Assembly (NCBI RefSeq): GCF_002999335.1 | Contig: NW_020312286.1 | Coordinates: 1 to 18,972, forward strand | Direction: 5' to 3' | From: Cyclospora cayetanensis | Lineage: Eukaryota; Apicomplexa; Conoidasida; Eucoccidiorida; Eimeriidae | DNA length: 18,972 nucleotides | Shown here: positions 1 through 9,861 of the stretch, piece by piece | Layout: the number at the start of each line of letters is the position of its first letter | Numbering within the stretch: the stretch's first letter is position 1 | Made by a program: the position numbers and the translations under genes | Notes under the pieces: generated by a model | Told to the model about the DNA's origin: nothing | Seen by the model: only the letters and a program-made list of their open reading frames with translations | Databases searched by the model: none

Positions 1-94
1 GCCACTGGAATAGATTATATCTTAGCATCCCAATGAAACACGCTTCGAGCGCAATTCGCAGCCTACTCCTCCCAGTGCGGCTGCACATAACAAC
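1..94 (+). repeat. Left-edge partial repeat unit (tail only)
   Basis: These 94 bases match the end of the other units: the AT-rich box (TAGATTATATC), then CCTACTCCTCCCAG, GCGGCTGCACATAACAAC, and the core starting at 95. The array therefore continues to the left of the window. The variant CTGGAATAG near the start resembles the tail of U10 (8884-8892), where most copies have CTGCAATAG. Confidence 0.93.
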
Positions 95-206
95 AGTGCT
101 AGCCATCCCACTGCAGCACATAAGCTAACACCTGGCCTGAGCCTACATGCATTGGCTACAAGAAATTCCACATTCTACACCCACACATTTGGATGTAAAG
201 AGCGCA

Positions 207-223
207 CTGCCTGAGTCATGCAG
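207..223. other. Conserved 17-bp dyad box (first of 22 copies)
   Basis: CTGCCTGAGTCATGCAG has two-fold symmetry: CTGC-n-TGA-G-TCA-n-GCAG. It starts at 207, 1096, 1979, 2870, 3764, 4657, 5549, 6434, 7322, 8214, 9087, 9975, 10869, 11761, 12641, 13537, 14428, 15322, 16215, 17107, 18000 and 18886. It is perfect in 16 copies; TGAGTCA survives in 20 and is broken only in U12 and U13. TGAGTCA is the known AP-1/Gcn4-type bZIP site. The outer TGC/GCA resembles a Maf element with one extra base on each side. Binding in this organism is not shown. Confidence 0.6.
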
Positions 224-652
224 CGCCAAAATGTTCACCAGCCTCCAGATCAATTCCGCATCAAAGCAACGGGAAGTGCTAGCCGATGTGCTCGTGCTAG
301 AACCACTCGAGTCTTATGGCCAACCTAGCATAATGATTCCGTACGCTAGAAACAACCAACAGGTTCTCCAAAGACATGCCATGGAACAAGTCTCCACAGC
401 TTATAAAGCACCAAATCGGCAAAGCCCCATACTCACATAAGCGATTCTATTGCTGCTATTGATGTTGTTGCTTCGAGCATGTGCAAAACAACGGGACCAC
501 ACCAACGCAAATTTAAGCACAGAAGCCCTACTGCCACTGGCTTCCAAACCACCTCCCAACTCAGCATCGTCCTCCCAAAGTCGCCTAAACCCGCGGACGC
601 CTGCGAGTACCCAGTAACACTGCGCACCACAGGTCTAGGGGACCAGTGGTAC

Positions 653-660
653 CAACCAAC
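653..660. other. Overlapping palindromes ACCAGTGGTACCA (representative copy)
   Basis: Most copies read ACCAGTGGTACCA about 555 bases into the unit. It joins ACCA-G-TGGT to the perfect palindrome TGGTACCA. The copy marked here is in U1 and overlaps the marked interval. TGGTACCA is intact in 15 of the 21 complete units (lost in U4, U5, U7, U8, U9 and U13). The losses cluster in the left half plus U13. No function is claimed. Confidence 0.4.
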
Positions 661-983
661 ACGTACGACACATTGGCTGCTTTTCCGCCCTAACACCCAA
701 ACCGCACTTGGCTTGCACAACCCACATCTTAATCGGCGTCAACGCAGACTGCCATTAGCAAACGCAAGCCATCAGAGCAAACGCTGCATTCAGTACAACA
801 GCGAAACATTGAAGAAATCCAGGCATTCGAAGGTGCTTGGGCTCTCCTGAACAAGTCGCTCGGTTGTCCAAATGTCGCCTCCAGCTTCGGCTACTACAAT
901 AAATAATATATGAGCATCCAAGTGAAAGAGAGCTTGAGTGCAGTGTGCAGCCTGCTCCTTCCTATGCGGCTGCACATAACAAC

Positions 984-1864
984 AGTGCTAGCCATCCCAC
1001 TGCAGCACAGAAGCTAACACCTGGCCTGAGCCTACATGCATTAGCTGCAGGAAAAAACAAATTCTATACCCACACATTTGGATGTAAAGAGCGCACTGCC
1101 TGAGTCATGCAGCGCCCAAATGTTCACCAGCCTCCAGATCAATTCCGCATCAAAGCGACGCCAAGTGCTAGCCGATGCGCTCGCGCTAAAAGGACTCTAG
1201 TCTTATGGCCAAAGGCGGGTAAACATTCCATATGCTAGAAAAAGCTAACCACCACTTCTCCGAACACATGCCATGGAGTACGTCACCACATGTTATAAAG
1301 TACCAAATAGCCATATCCCCATACTCACATAAGCGGTTCTATTGCTGCTATTGATGTTGTTGCTTTGACCACATGCAATACGACATGACGACACCAACGC
1401 AAATTTAAGCACAGGAACCCTACTGACACTGCTTCCAGACCACCTCCCAACTCAGGATTGTCCTCTTAAAGTCGCCCAAACGCACGGACGCCTGCGAGAA
1501 CCCAGTAACACTGCGCACCACAGGTCTAGGGGACCAGTGGTACCAAACAACACGTACGACACATTGGCTACTTATCCGCACCCACACCCAAACCGCATTT
1601 GACTTGCATAACCCACTTCCTGGAAATCGCCAACGCAGACCGGCATTAGCAAGTGCGGAGCATCAGCGCAAAGGCTGCATTCAGTACAACAGCGAAACAT
1701 TAACAAACTACAGCCAGTCGAAGGTGCTTAGGCTCTCCTGAACGAGGATGCCGCTCGATCCTTCAACGGTGACTCTGTAATAGATTACATATGAGCGTCC
1801 AAGTAAAATACACTTGGAGTTCAGTGCGCAGCCTGCTCCTTGCCGTAAGGCTGCACATAACAAC
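984..1864 (+). repeat. Satellite unit U2 (881 bp, short tail)
   Basis: This unit shares the CTAACACCTGGCCTGAGCC haplotype with U1 and the variant CCAAAGGCGGGTAAACATTC (1209-1228) with its right neighbour U3. The variant ACTGACACTGCTTCC (near 1431) recurs in U6. Its tail lacks about 11 bases, reading CAACGGT (1764-1770) where most copies have CAATTGTCGCTTTCAGCTTC. The tail also carries the private CCTTGCCGTAAGG (1838-1850), seen elsewhere only at the end of U14, twelve units away. The dyad at 1096-1112 is perfect. Confidence 0.95.
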
Positions 1865-2756
1865 AGTGCTAGCCATTCCACTGCAGCACAGAAGCTAGGT
1901 GCTGCCACTCAGCCTACATGCATTAGATACAAGAAAAGGCACACGCTACACCCCATACCTGTGCATGCAAAGCGGGCGCTGCCTGAGTCATGCAGCGTCC
2001 AAATGTTCACCAGCCTCCAGATCAATTCCGCATCAAAGCGACGCCAAGTGCTAGCCGATGCGCTCGTGCTAGAAGGACTCTAGTCTTATGGCCAAAGGCG
2101 GGTAAACATTCCATACGCTGGAAACAACTGACCACGTCTCCGAACACATGACATGGAACAAGCCTCTACATAATATAAATCACCGAATCGGCATACATCC
2201 ATACTTGCATAACGGATTCTATTGCTGATATTAACATTGTAGCTTTGACCATGTGCAATACGACATGACGACACCAACGCAGATTTAAGCACAGGAGTCA
2301 TTCTGCCACTGGCTTCCAGAACCCCTGCCAACTCAGCATCGTCCTCCCAGAGTCACCTAAACGCACGCACGCCTGCTAGTACCCAGTAACACTGCGCACC
2401 ACAGGGCTGGGGGACCAGTGGTACCAAACAACACCTACGACACATTGGTTGCTTATCCACCGTCAAACCCAAACCGCACGACTTGCATAACTCACTGCCT
2501 GAAAATCACCAACGCAGACTGGCATTAGCAATGCGCATCATCAGCGCGTACGCTGCATTCAGCGTAGCAGCGAAATATTAAAGAAGTCCAGCGATTAAAA
2601 GGTGCTTAGGCTCTCCTGAACAAGGATGCCGCTCGGTCCTCCAATTGTCGCTTTCAGCTTCAGCCACTGCAATAGATAATATGTGAGCACCCAGGTGTAA
2701 CCGACTCTAAATGCAGTGCGCAGCCTACTCCTCCCCGTGCGGCTGCACATAACAAC
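1865..2756 (+). repeat. Satellite unit U3 (892 bp)
   Basis: The core reads CCATTCCACTGCAG instead of CCATCCCACTGCAG, a change shared with U10. The unit carries AAGGCGGG (2095-2102), shared with U2, and the linker variant CTACATAATATAAA (2166-2179), shared with U7, U8 and U10. The mid-unit block is unusual (TGCTGATATTAACATTGTAGC near 2225). A few bases are lost in AAACCGCACGACTTGC near 2474. The dyad at 1979-1995 is perfect. Confidence 0.95.
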
Positions 2757-3650
2757 AGTGCTAGCCATCCCACTGCAGAACAGAAGCTAGGTGCTGGCCT
2801 CAGCCTACATGTATTAACTACAAGCAAAAGCACATTATTCACCCGACACCTGTGCATGCGAAAAGCGCACTGCCTGAGTCATGCAGCGCCCAACTGTTCA
2901 CCAGCCTCAACATCAACTCAGCATCAAAGCGACACCAAGTGCTAGGCAATGTGCTAATGCTAGAACCACTCTAGTCTTATGGAGAACCGCACATCAAGAT
3001 TTTATACGCTAGAAACAACTAACCAGTTCTCAATCCACATGCCGTGGAAGAGAGCAACAAATCGTACGAAGCACCGATTTGGCATAGTCCGATACTCACA
3101 TGAGCGATTCTATTGCTGCTATTGATGTTGTTGCTTTGACCACATACAATACGACATGATGACACCAACGCAGATTTAGGCACAGAAGCCCTACTGCCAC
3201 TGGCTTCCAGACCACCTCCCAACTCAGCATCGTCCTCCCAAAGTCGCCTAAACCCGCGGACGCCTGCGAGTACCCAGTAACACTTCGCACCACAGGTCTA
3301 GTACACCAGTGGTAAAAAACAGCACCTACGACACATTGGCTGCTTATCCGCTCCAATACCCAAAGCGCACTTGGCTTGCACAACACACTGCCTGGAAACC
3401 GCCAACGCAGACTCGCATTACCAAATGGGCATCATCAGCGCACAGCCAGCATTCAGTGCAACAGCAAAACATTAAAAAAGTCCAGCCATCCAAAGGTGTT
3501 AAGGCTCTGCTGAACAAGGATGCCGCTCAGCACTACAATTGTCGCTTTCAGCTTCAGCCACTGCAATAGATAATATATGAGCGCCCAAGTGAAACATTCT
3601 TCAAGTCGAGTGCGCAGCCTACTCCTCCCAGTGCGGCTGCACAAAACAAC
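2757..3650 (+). repeat. Satellite unit U4 (894 bp)
   Basis: This unit shares GATGTTGTTG (3124), CACAGAAGCCC and the CCGCGG context (3254-3259) with U1. It shares CATGATGACACCAACGCAG and the following ATTTAGGC (near 3155-3183) with U21, seventeen units away, and CGCTCCAATACCCAAA (near 3349) with U17. The TGGTACCA palindrome is destroyed (GGTAAAAAACAGC near 3312). The linker reads GTGGAAGAGAGC, a form seen in no other copy. The dyad at 2870-2886 is perfect. Confidence 0.95.
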
Positions 3651-4543
3651 AGTGCTAGCCATCCCACTGCAGCACAGAAGCTAGGTGCTGGCCTCAGCCT
3701 ACATGCATTTGCTACAGGAAAAGCCGCATTCTACGCCCCACACTTGTGCATGCGAAGACCGCACTGCCTGAGTCATGCAGCGTCCAAATGTTCACCAGCC
3801 TCTATACCAATTCCGCATCGAAGCGACGCCAAGTGCTAGCCGATGGGTTCGTGGTAGAGCCACTCTAGTCTTATGGCCAACTTCGCATAAGCATTCCATT
3901 CGCTAGAACAACTGACCACTACTCCAAAAACATGCCATGGAACAAGCCTCCACATTTCATAAACCACCAATTCGGCATAGCCCCATACTTGCATAACGGA
4001 TTCTATTGCTGCTATTGACATTGTTGCTTTGACCACATGCAATACGACACGACCACACCAACGCAGATTTAAGCACAGGAGCCCTACTGCCACTGGCTTC
4101 CAGACCACCTCCCAACTCAGCATCGTCCTCCCAAAGTCGCCTAAACGCAAGGACGCGTGCAAGTACCCAGAAAAACTCCGCACCACAGCCCGAGTAGAGC
4201 AGTGGCACCAAACAACACGTACGACACATTGGCTGCTTATCCATACCCACACCCAGACCGCACTTGGCTTGCACAACACACTGCCTGCAAAAAGCCAACG
4301 CAGACCGGCATTAGCAATGCTGAACATCTGCGCAAAGGCTCCATTCAATACAACAGCGAAACATCAAAGAACTCAACTCACGCAGAGCTTCTTAGGCTCT
4401 CCTGAACAAGGATGCCGATCGGTCCTCCAATTATCGCTTTCAGTTTCGGCCACTGCAATGAATAATATATGAGTACCCAAGCGAAACAATTTCTCCAGTG
4501 GAATGCGCAGCCTACTCCTCCCCGTGCGGCTGCACATAACAAC
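3651..4543 (+). repeat. Satellite unit U5 (893 bp)
   Basis: The second half of this unit belongs with U15, ten units to the right. Shared variants are CCATACCCACA (4241) and AACTCAACTCACGCAGAGC (4370-4388, with one difference in U15 at 13247-13265). The first half does not follow that pairing: it has CTCTATACC near 3800, shared with U6, U10 and U19. A minus-strand frame stays open for 170 codons (3836-4348) because a stop common to other copies is changed here. The dyad at 3764-3780 is perfect. Confidence 0.95.
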
Positions 4544-5435
4544 AGTGCTAGCCATCCCACTGCAGCACAGAAGCTAGCACCTGGCCTGAGCCTACATGCA
4601 TTAGCTACAGAAAAAGCCATATTATTCAACCAACACCTCTAAGTGCACAGAACGCACTGCCTGAGTCATGCAGCGTCCAAATGTTCACCAACCTCTATAC
4701 CAATTCCGCATCAGAGCAACACCAAGTGCTAGGTGAAGTGCTCGTGCTAGAACCACTCTAGTCTTAAGGACAAACGAGGAAGGAGTCTTCGTAGGCTCAA
4801 CACAACTGACCACTTCTCCATCCACATGCCATGGAACAAGCCTCCACGTCTTATGCAGCACCGATTCGGCACAGCCCCATGCTCACATAAGAGCGTCTAT
4901 CCCCTGTATTGACATTGCTGCTTTGACCACACGCAATACGACAGGACCACACCAACGCAGATTTAAGCACAGGAACCCTACTGACACTGCTTCCAGACCA
5001 CCTCCCAACTCAGCATCGTCCTCCCAAAGTCGCCTAAACGCACGCATGCCTGCGAGAAACCAGTAACACTGCGCACCACAGGTCCAGGGGACCAGTGGTA
5101 CCAAACAACACCTACAACACATTGGCTGCTTATCCGCCCCAACACCCAAACCGCACTTGGCTTGCACAACACACTGCCTGCAAATTGCCACCGCAGACCG
5201 GCATTAGCAATGCTGAACACCTGCACAAAGGCTGCATTCAGTGCAACAACGGAACATTAAAGAACTCCAGCCACTCGAAGGTGCTTAGGCTCTCCTGAAC
5301 AAAGATATCGCTCGGTCCTCCAATTGTCGCTTTCAGCTTCAGCGACTGCAATAAATCATATCTCAGCATCCAAGTGAAACACACTTGAGTGCAGAGTGCA
5401 GCCTGCTCCTCCTCGGGCCGCTGCACGTTAACAAC
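4544..5435 (+). repeat. Satellite unit U6 (892 bp)
   Basis: This unit has the CTAGCACCTGGCCTGAGCC haplotype. It shares TCTTAAGGACAAAC and the following GTCTTC...TAGG(C/T)TCAA stretch (4762-4800) with U16, at a constant offset of 8,880 bases. It then shares GAGAAACCAG (5053) and GGTCCAGGGGACC (5081-5093) with U13, seven units away. CCTGTATTGACATTG (near 4903) is shared with U8. It is a clear mosaic. The dyad at 4657-4673 is perfect. Confidence 0.95.
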
Positions 5436-6320
5436 AGTGCGAGCCATCCCACTGGAGCACATAAGCTAGCACCTGGCCTGACCCTACGTGCATTAGATAC
5501 AGAAAAAGGCACATTCTACAAGCCACACGTGTGCATCCACAAAACGCACTTCCTGAGTCAAGCAGCGTGCGAATGTTCACTAGCCTCCAGATCAATTCCG
5601 CATCAAAGCGACGCCAAGTGCTAGCCGATGTGCTCGTGCCAGAGCCAATATACTCTTAAGGATAACCTAGCATAAATATTCCATTCTCCGGAAACAACTG
5701 ACCACTACTCCAAACAAACGGCATCGAACAAGCCTCTACATAATATAAAGCACCGACTCGCCATAACCCCATGCTCGTATACGCGCTTCTATTGCTGCTA
5801 TTGACATTGTTGCTTTGAGCGCACGCACTACGACCCGACGACTCCAACGCAGATTCAAGCACACGAGCCCTACTGCCACTGGCTTCCAGACGACCTCCCA
5901 ACTCAGCATCGTCCTCCCAAAGTCGCCTAGACGCCTGCTAGTACCCAGTAACAATCCGCACCACAGGTCTAGTACACCAGTGATACCAAACATACGTACG
6001 ACACATTGGCTGCTTATCCCCCCCAACAACCAAACCGCACTCGGCTTGCACAACACACTAGCTGCACATGGCCAACGCAGACAGGCACTACCAAATGCAG
6101 AGCATTAGCGCAAAGGCTGCATTCAGTACAACAACGGAACATTAAAAAACTACAGCCATTCGAAGGTGCTTAGGCTCTGCTGAACAACGATGCCGCTCAG
6201 TCCTCCAATTGTCGCTTTCAGCTTCCGACACTGCAATAGATTATATCTAAGCATGCAAGTGAAACAGAATTTGAGTGCAGTGTGCAGCCTACTTCTCCCA
6301 GTGCGACTGCACATGACAAC
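5436..6320 (+). repeat. Satellite unit U7 (885 bp, core box mutated)
   Basis: This is the only copy whose core lacks both six-base palindromes: it reads GTGCGAGCC and CACTGGAGCAC instead of GTGCTAGCC and CACTGCAGCAC. It has the CTAGCACCTGGCC haplotype and the linker CTACATAATATAAA (5736-5749). AATATT (5675-5680) and GTATACGCG (5777-5785) have counterparts in U17. About 8 bases are missing near 5929. The dyad (5549-5565) keeps TGAGTCA but both flanks are altered. Confidence 0.95.
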
Positions 6321-7208
6321 AGTGCTAGCCATCCCACTGCAGCACAGAAGCTAACAGCTGGCCTCAGCCTACATGCATTACCTACAGGAAAAGGCACGTT
6401 ATACACTCCACACCTGGAAACGCAAAGAGCGCACTGCCTGAGTCATACAGCGTCCAAATGTTCACCAGCCTCCAGATCGATTCCGCATCGAAGCGACGCC
6501 AAGTGCTAGCCGATGTGCTCGTGCTAGAACCACTCTAGTCTTATGGCCAACCACGCATAGAGGTTCCTTACGCTGAAAAGAACTGATCGATTCTCCATCC
6601 ACATGCCATGGAACAGGCCTCTACATAATATAAAGCACGAAATCGATAGAGCCCCACACTCACATAAGCGATTCTATTGCCTGTATTGACATTGTTGCTT
6701 TCACCACATGCAATATCACACGACACGAACGCAGATTTAAGCAGAGAATCCGTACTACCATTGCGTTTGAGACCATCTGCCAACTCAGCATCGTCCTCCC
6801 AGAGTCACCTAAACGCACGGAAGCCTGCACGTCTCCAGTAACACTCCGCACCCCAGGACTAGGGGACCAGTGGGACCAAGCAACACGTACGACACATTGG
6901 ATGCTTATCCGCAACACCCAAACCGCACGTGGCTTGCACAGCCTACTTGCTGAACATTTCCAACGCAGACCTGAATTAGGAAACGAGGACCATCAGCGCA
7001 AACGCTGCATTCAGTGCAACAGCGAAACATCAAAGAACTCCAGCCATCCAAAGGTGTTAAGGCTCGCCTGAACAAGGATATCCCTCGGTCCTCCAATTGT
7101 CGCTTTCAGCTTCAGTCACTGCAATAGATAATATTGTAGCAACTAAGCCAAACACTCCTCCAGTGCAGTGGGCGGGCTGCCCCTACCCATGCGGCCTCGC
7201 ATAACAAC
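6321..7208 (+). repeat. Satellite unit U8 (888 bp)
   Basis: This unit has an intermediate haplotype, CTAACAGCTGGCC, and the linker CTACATAATATAAA (6621-6634). TTCCTTACGCTG (near 6566) is shared with U18. About 5 bases are lost near 6720 (ATCACACGACACGAACGCAG). The tail (about 7125-7205) is diverged, with GGGCGGGCTGCCCC and GCGGCCTCGC. The dyad at 6434-6450 has one change, in the right arm (ATACAG). Confidence 0.95.
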
Positions 7209-8101
7209 AGTGCTAGCCATCCCACTGCAGCACAGAAGCTAGGTGCTGGCCTCAGCCTACATGCATTACCTACAGGAGAAGGCACAACCTACACCCCACA
7301 CAATTGGATGTGAAGAGCGCACTGCCTGAGTCATGCAGCGTCCAAATGTTCACCAGCCTCCAGATCAATTCCGCATCAAAGCAACGGCAAGTGCTAGGCA
7401 ATGTGCTCGTGCTAGAACCACTCTAGTCTTATGGCCAACCGCCGATAAACATTCCATAGGCTGGAACAACTGACCGATTCTCCGAACACATGCCATAGAA
7501 CAATCCTCTTCATTGTATAAAGCACGAATTCGGCATACTCCCTTACTCACATAAGCGATTCTACTACTGCTATTGACATTGTTGCTTTGACCACATGCAA
7601 TACGACACGACGACACCAACGCATATTTAAGCACAGGAACCCTACTGCCACTGGCTTCCAGACGACCTACCAACTCAAAATCGTCCTCCCAAAGTCGCCA
7701 ACACGCTCGCACGCCTGCGACTCTCCAGTAACACTGCGCACCACAGGCCTAGGAGACCAGTGTCATCAAACACACCTACAACACATTGGCTGCTTTTCCG
7801 CCCCCACACCCAACCTGCACATCCCTTGCACAACCCACTTTCTAAAACATCGCCAACGCAGACCGGCATTAGCAAAAGCAAACTATCAGCGCAAACTCTG
7901 CATTCAGTGCAACAGCGAAACATCAAAGAAGTCCAGCCATTCGAAGCTGCTGAGGCTCTCCTGAACAAGGATACCCCTCGGTCCTCCAATTGTCGCTTTC
8001 AGCATCGCCTACTGCAATAGATTATATATGAGCATCCACGCGAAACAAACATTGACTGCAGTAGGCATCTTACTGCTCAACGTGCGCCTGTACATAACAG
8101 C
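7209..8101 (+). repeat. Satellite unit U9 (893 bp)
   Basis: CACACAATTGGATGTGAAG (7297-7315) resembles the U1/U2 variant. CTACTACTGCTATTGAC (near 7561) is shared with U16, seven units away. The TGGTACCA palindrome is lost (GTGTCATCAAAC). The tail near 8050-8095 is strongly diverged (GACTGCAGTAGG, CAACGTGCGCCTG) and contains an extra CTGCAG. The dyad at 7322-7338 is perfect. Confidence 0.95.
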
Positions 8102-8973
8102 AGTGCTAGCCATTCCACTGCAGCACCGGAGCTAGCAGCTGGCGTCAGCCTACATAAAAAAGCTATAGAAAAAAGCACATTCTACACCCCACACCTCTGA
8201 ATGCAAAAGCGCACTGCCTGAGTCATGCAACATCCAAATGTTCACCAACCTCTATACCAATTCCGCATCAAAGCGACGCCAACTGCTAGCCCATGTGCTC
8301 GTACTAGAACCACTCAAGTCTTATGGCTAACCTCGCATAAACATTCCATACGCTGAAAACAAGTAACCACTTCTCCATCCACATGCATAGAACAAGCCTC
8401 TACATAATATAAAGCACGAACTCGCCTTCGCCCCATACCCACATGAGCGATTCTATTGCTGCTATTGATGTTGTTGCTTTGACCACATACGACACGACCA
8501 CCAACGCAGATTTAAGCACAGGAGCCCTACTGCCACTGGCTTCCAGACCACCTCCCAACTCAGCATCGTCCTCCCAAAGTCGCTTAAATGCACGGAACAC
8601 TGAGAGTACCCAGTAACACTGCGCACCACAGGTCTAGGGGACCAGTGGTACCAAACAACACGTACGACACATTGGCTGCTTATCCGCCCCCACACCCAAA
8701 CAGCATTTGGCTTGCACAACCCACTGTCTGAACATCTCCAAAGGCAGACCGGCATCAGCAAATGAGGACCATCAGCGCAAAGACTGCATTCAGTGCAACA
8801 GCGAAACATTAAAGAACTCCAGCCATTCGAAGGTGCTGAGGCTCTCCTGAACAAGGATGTCGCTCGGTCCTCTACTCATGCCGCTGGAATAGAGAATATA
8901 TGTACAGTTGACTGAAACACGCGTTGAGTGCAGTGCGCAGCATTTTGCCCCCCGTGCGGCTGTACATGACAAC
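8102..8973 (+). repeat. Satellite unit U10 (872 bp, shortest copy)
   Basis: This copy is about 20 bases shorter than the usual 892. The loss is near 8870, where CAATTGTCGCTTTCAGCTTC is absent and the text runs from GGTCCTCTACTC to ATGCCGCTGGAATAG. Smaller losses lie near 8487-8502. It has the ATTCC core variant, an A-rich stretch (CATAAAAAAGC near 8153), the linker CTACATAATATAAA (8400-8413) and GATGTTGTTG (8467). The dyad at 8214-8230 is intact except its last base. Confidence 0.95.
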
Positions 8974-9861
8974 AGTGCTAGCCATCCCACTGCAGCACAG
9001 AAGCTAGCAGCTGGCCTCGGCACCACAGGAATTAGCTACAGGAAAAGCATATCCTGCACTTCACGTTTGTGCATTCAAAGAACGTACTGCCTGAGTCATG
9101 CAGCGCCCAAATCTTTGCCAGCTTCCAGATCAATTCCGCATCCAAACGACCCCACGTGCAAGCCTATATGCTCGTGCTAGAACCACTCTACTCTTATGCC
9201 CCACCTCGCATAAACATTCCATTCGCTGGAAACAGCTGACCACTTCTCCAAACACATGCATGGAACAAGCCGCTGCATCGCACGAAGCACGAATTCGGCT
9301 TCGCCCCATGCTCACATAAGCGATTCTATTGCTGCTATTGACATTGTTGCTTTGACCACATGCAATACGACAGGACCACCAACGCAGATTTAAGCACACG
9401 AGCCCTACTGCCACTGGCTTCCAGACCACCTCACAACTCAGCATCGTCCTCCCAAAGTCGCCCATACGCACGCACGCCTGCTAGTACACAGTAACACTCC
9501 GCACCACAGGTCTAGTACACCAGTGGTACCAAACAACACGTACGACACATTGGCTGCTTATCCACCGCCACACCCAAACCGCACTTGGCATGCACAACCC
9601 ACTTTCTAAACATCGACAACGCAGACTGGCATTAGCAAATGCAAAACATTAGCGCAAACGCTGCATTCAGTGCAACAGCGAAACATGGAAGTGCAGCCAT
9701 TCGAAGGTGCTTAGGCTTTCCTGAACAAGGATGCCACTCGGTCCTCCAATTGTCGCTTCCAGCTTCCAACACTGCAATAGATAATAGCTCAGCATGCAAG
9801 AGAAACAGAGTTTGAGTGCAGTGCGCAGCCTACTCCTCCCAGTGCGACTGCACATGACAAC
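8974..9861 (+). repeat. Satellite unit U11 (888 bp)
   Basis: This unit has the haplotype CTAGCAGCTGGCCTCGG. It shares AAATCTTTGCCAGCTTCCAG (9109-9128) and ACCACTCTACTCTT with U13, two units away. It has the TAGTACACC form (9513-9521), seen also in U4 and U7. TTCGCTGGAAAC at 9232-9243 resembles the left part of the mammalian CENP-B box but lacks its CGGG. The dyad at 9087-9103 is perfect. Confidence 0.95.

Larger units (their letters stand above)
95..983 (+). repeat. Satellite unit U1 (889 bp)
   Basis: This unit carries the CTAACACCTGGCCTGAGCC haplotype after the core, shared only with U2 and in close form with U6 and U7. It shares CACACATTTGGATG (182-195) with U2. It shares GATGTTGTTG (461) and a CCGCGG site (591-596) with U4, three units away. 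The dyad at 207-223 is perfect. About 6 bases are missing near 855, where most copies read GAACAAGGATGCCGCTCGG. Frames are open on both strands over roughly 433-850, but they are not kept in the next units. Confidence 0.95.

Noticed and set aside
1157..1240. TATA-like and polyadenylation-like words (TATAAAG, AATAAA) scattered through the units
   Set aside because: They are present in only some copies, at variable linker positions, and have no partner signals or coding sequence.
8091..8165. Possible insertion or junction with foreign DNA around the diverged U9 tail and U10 start
   Set aside because: The stretch still aligns with the consensus base for base with scattered substitutions, and the spacing to the neighbours is normal on the left. 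It is a diverged copy only.
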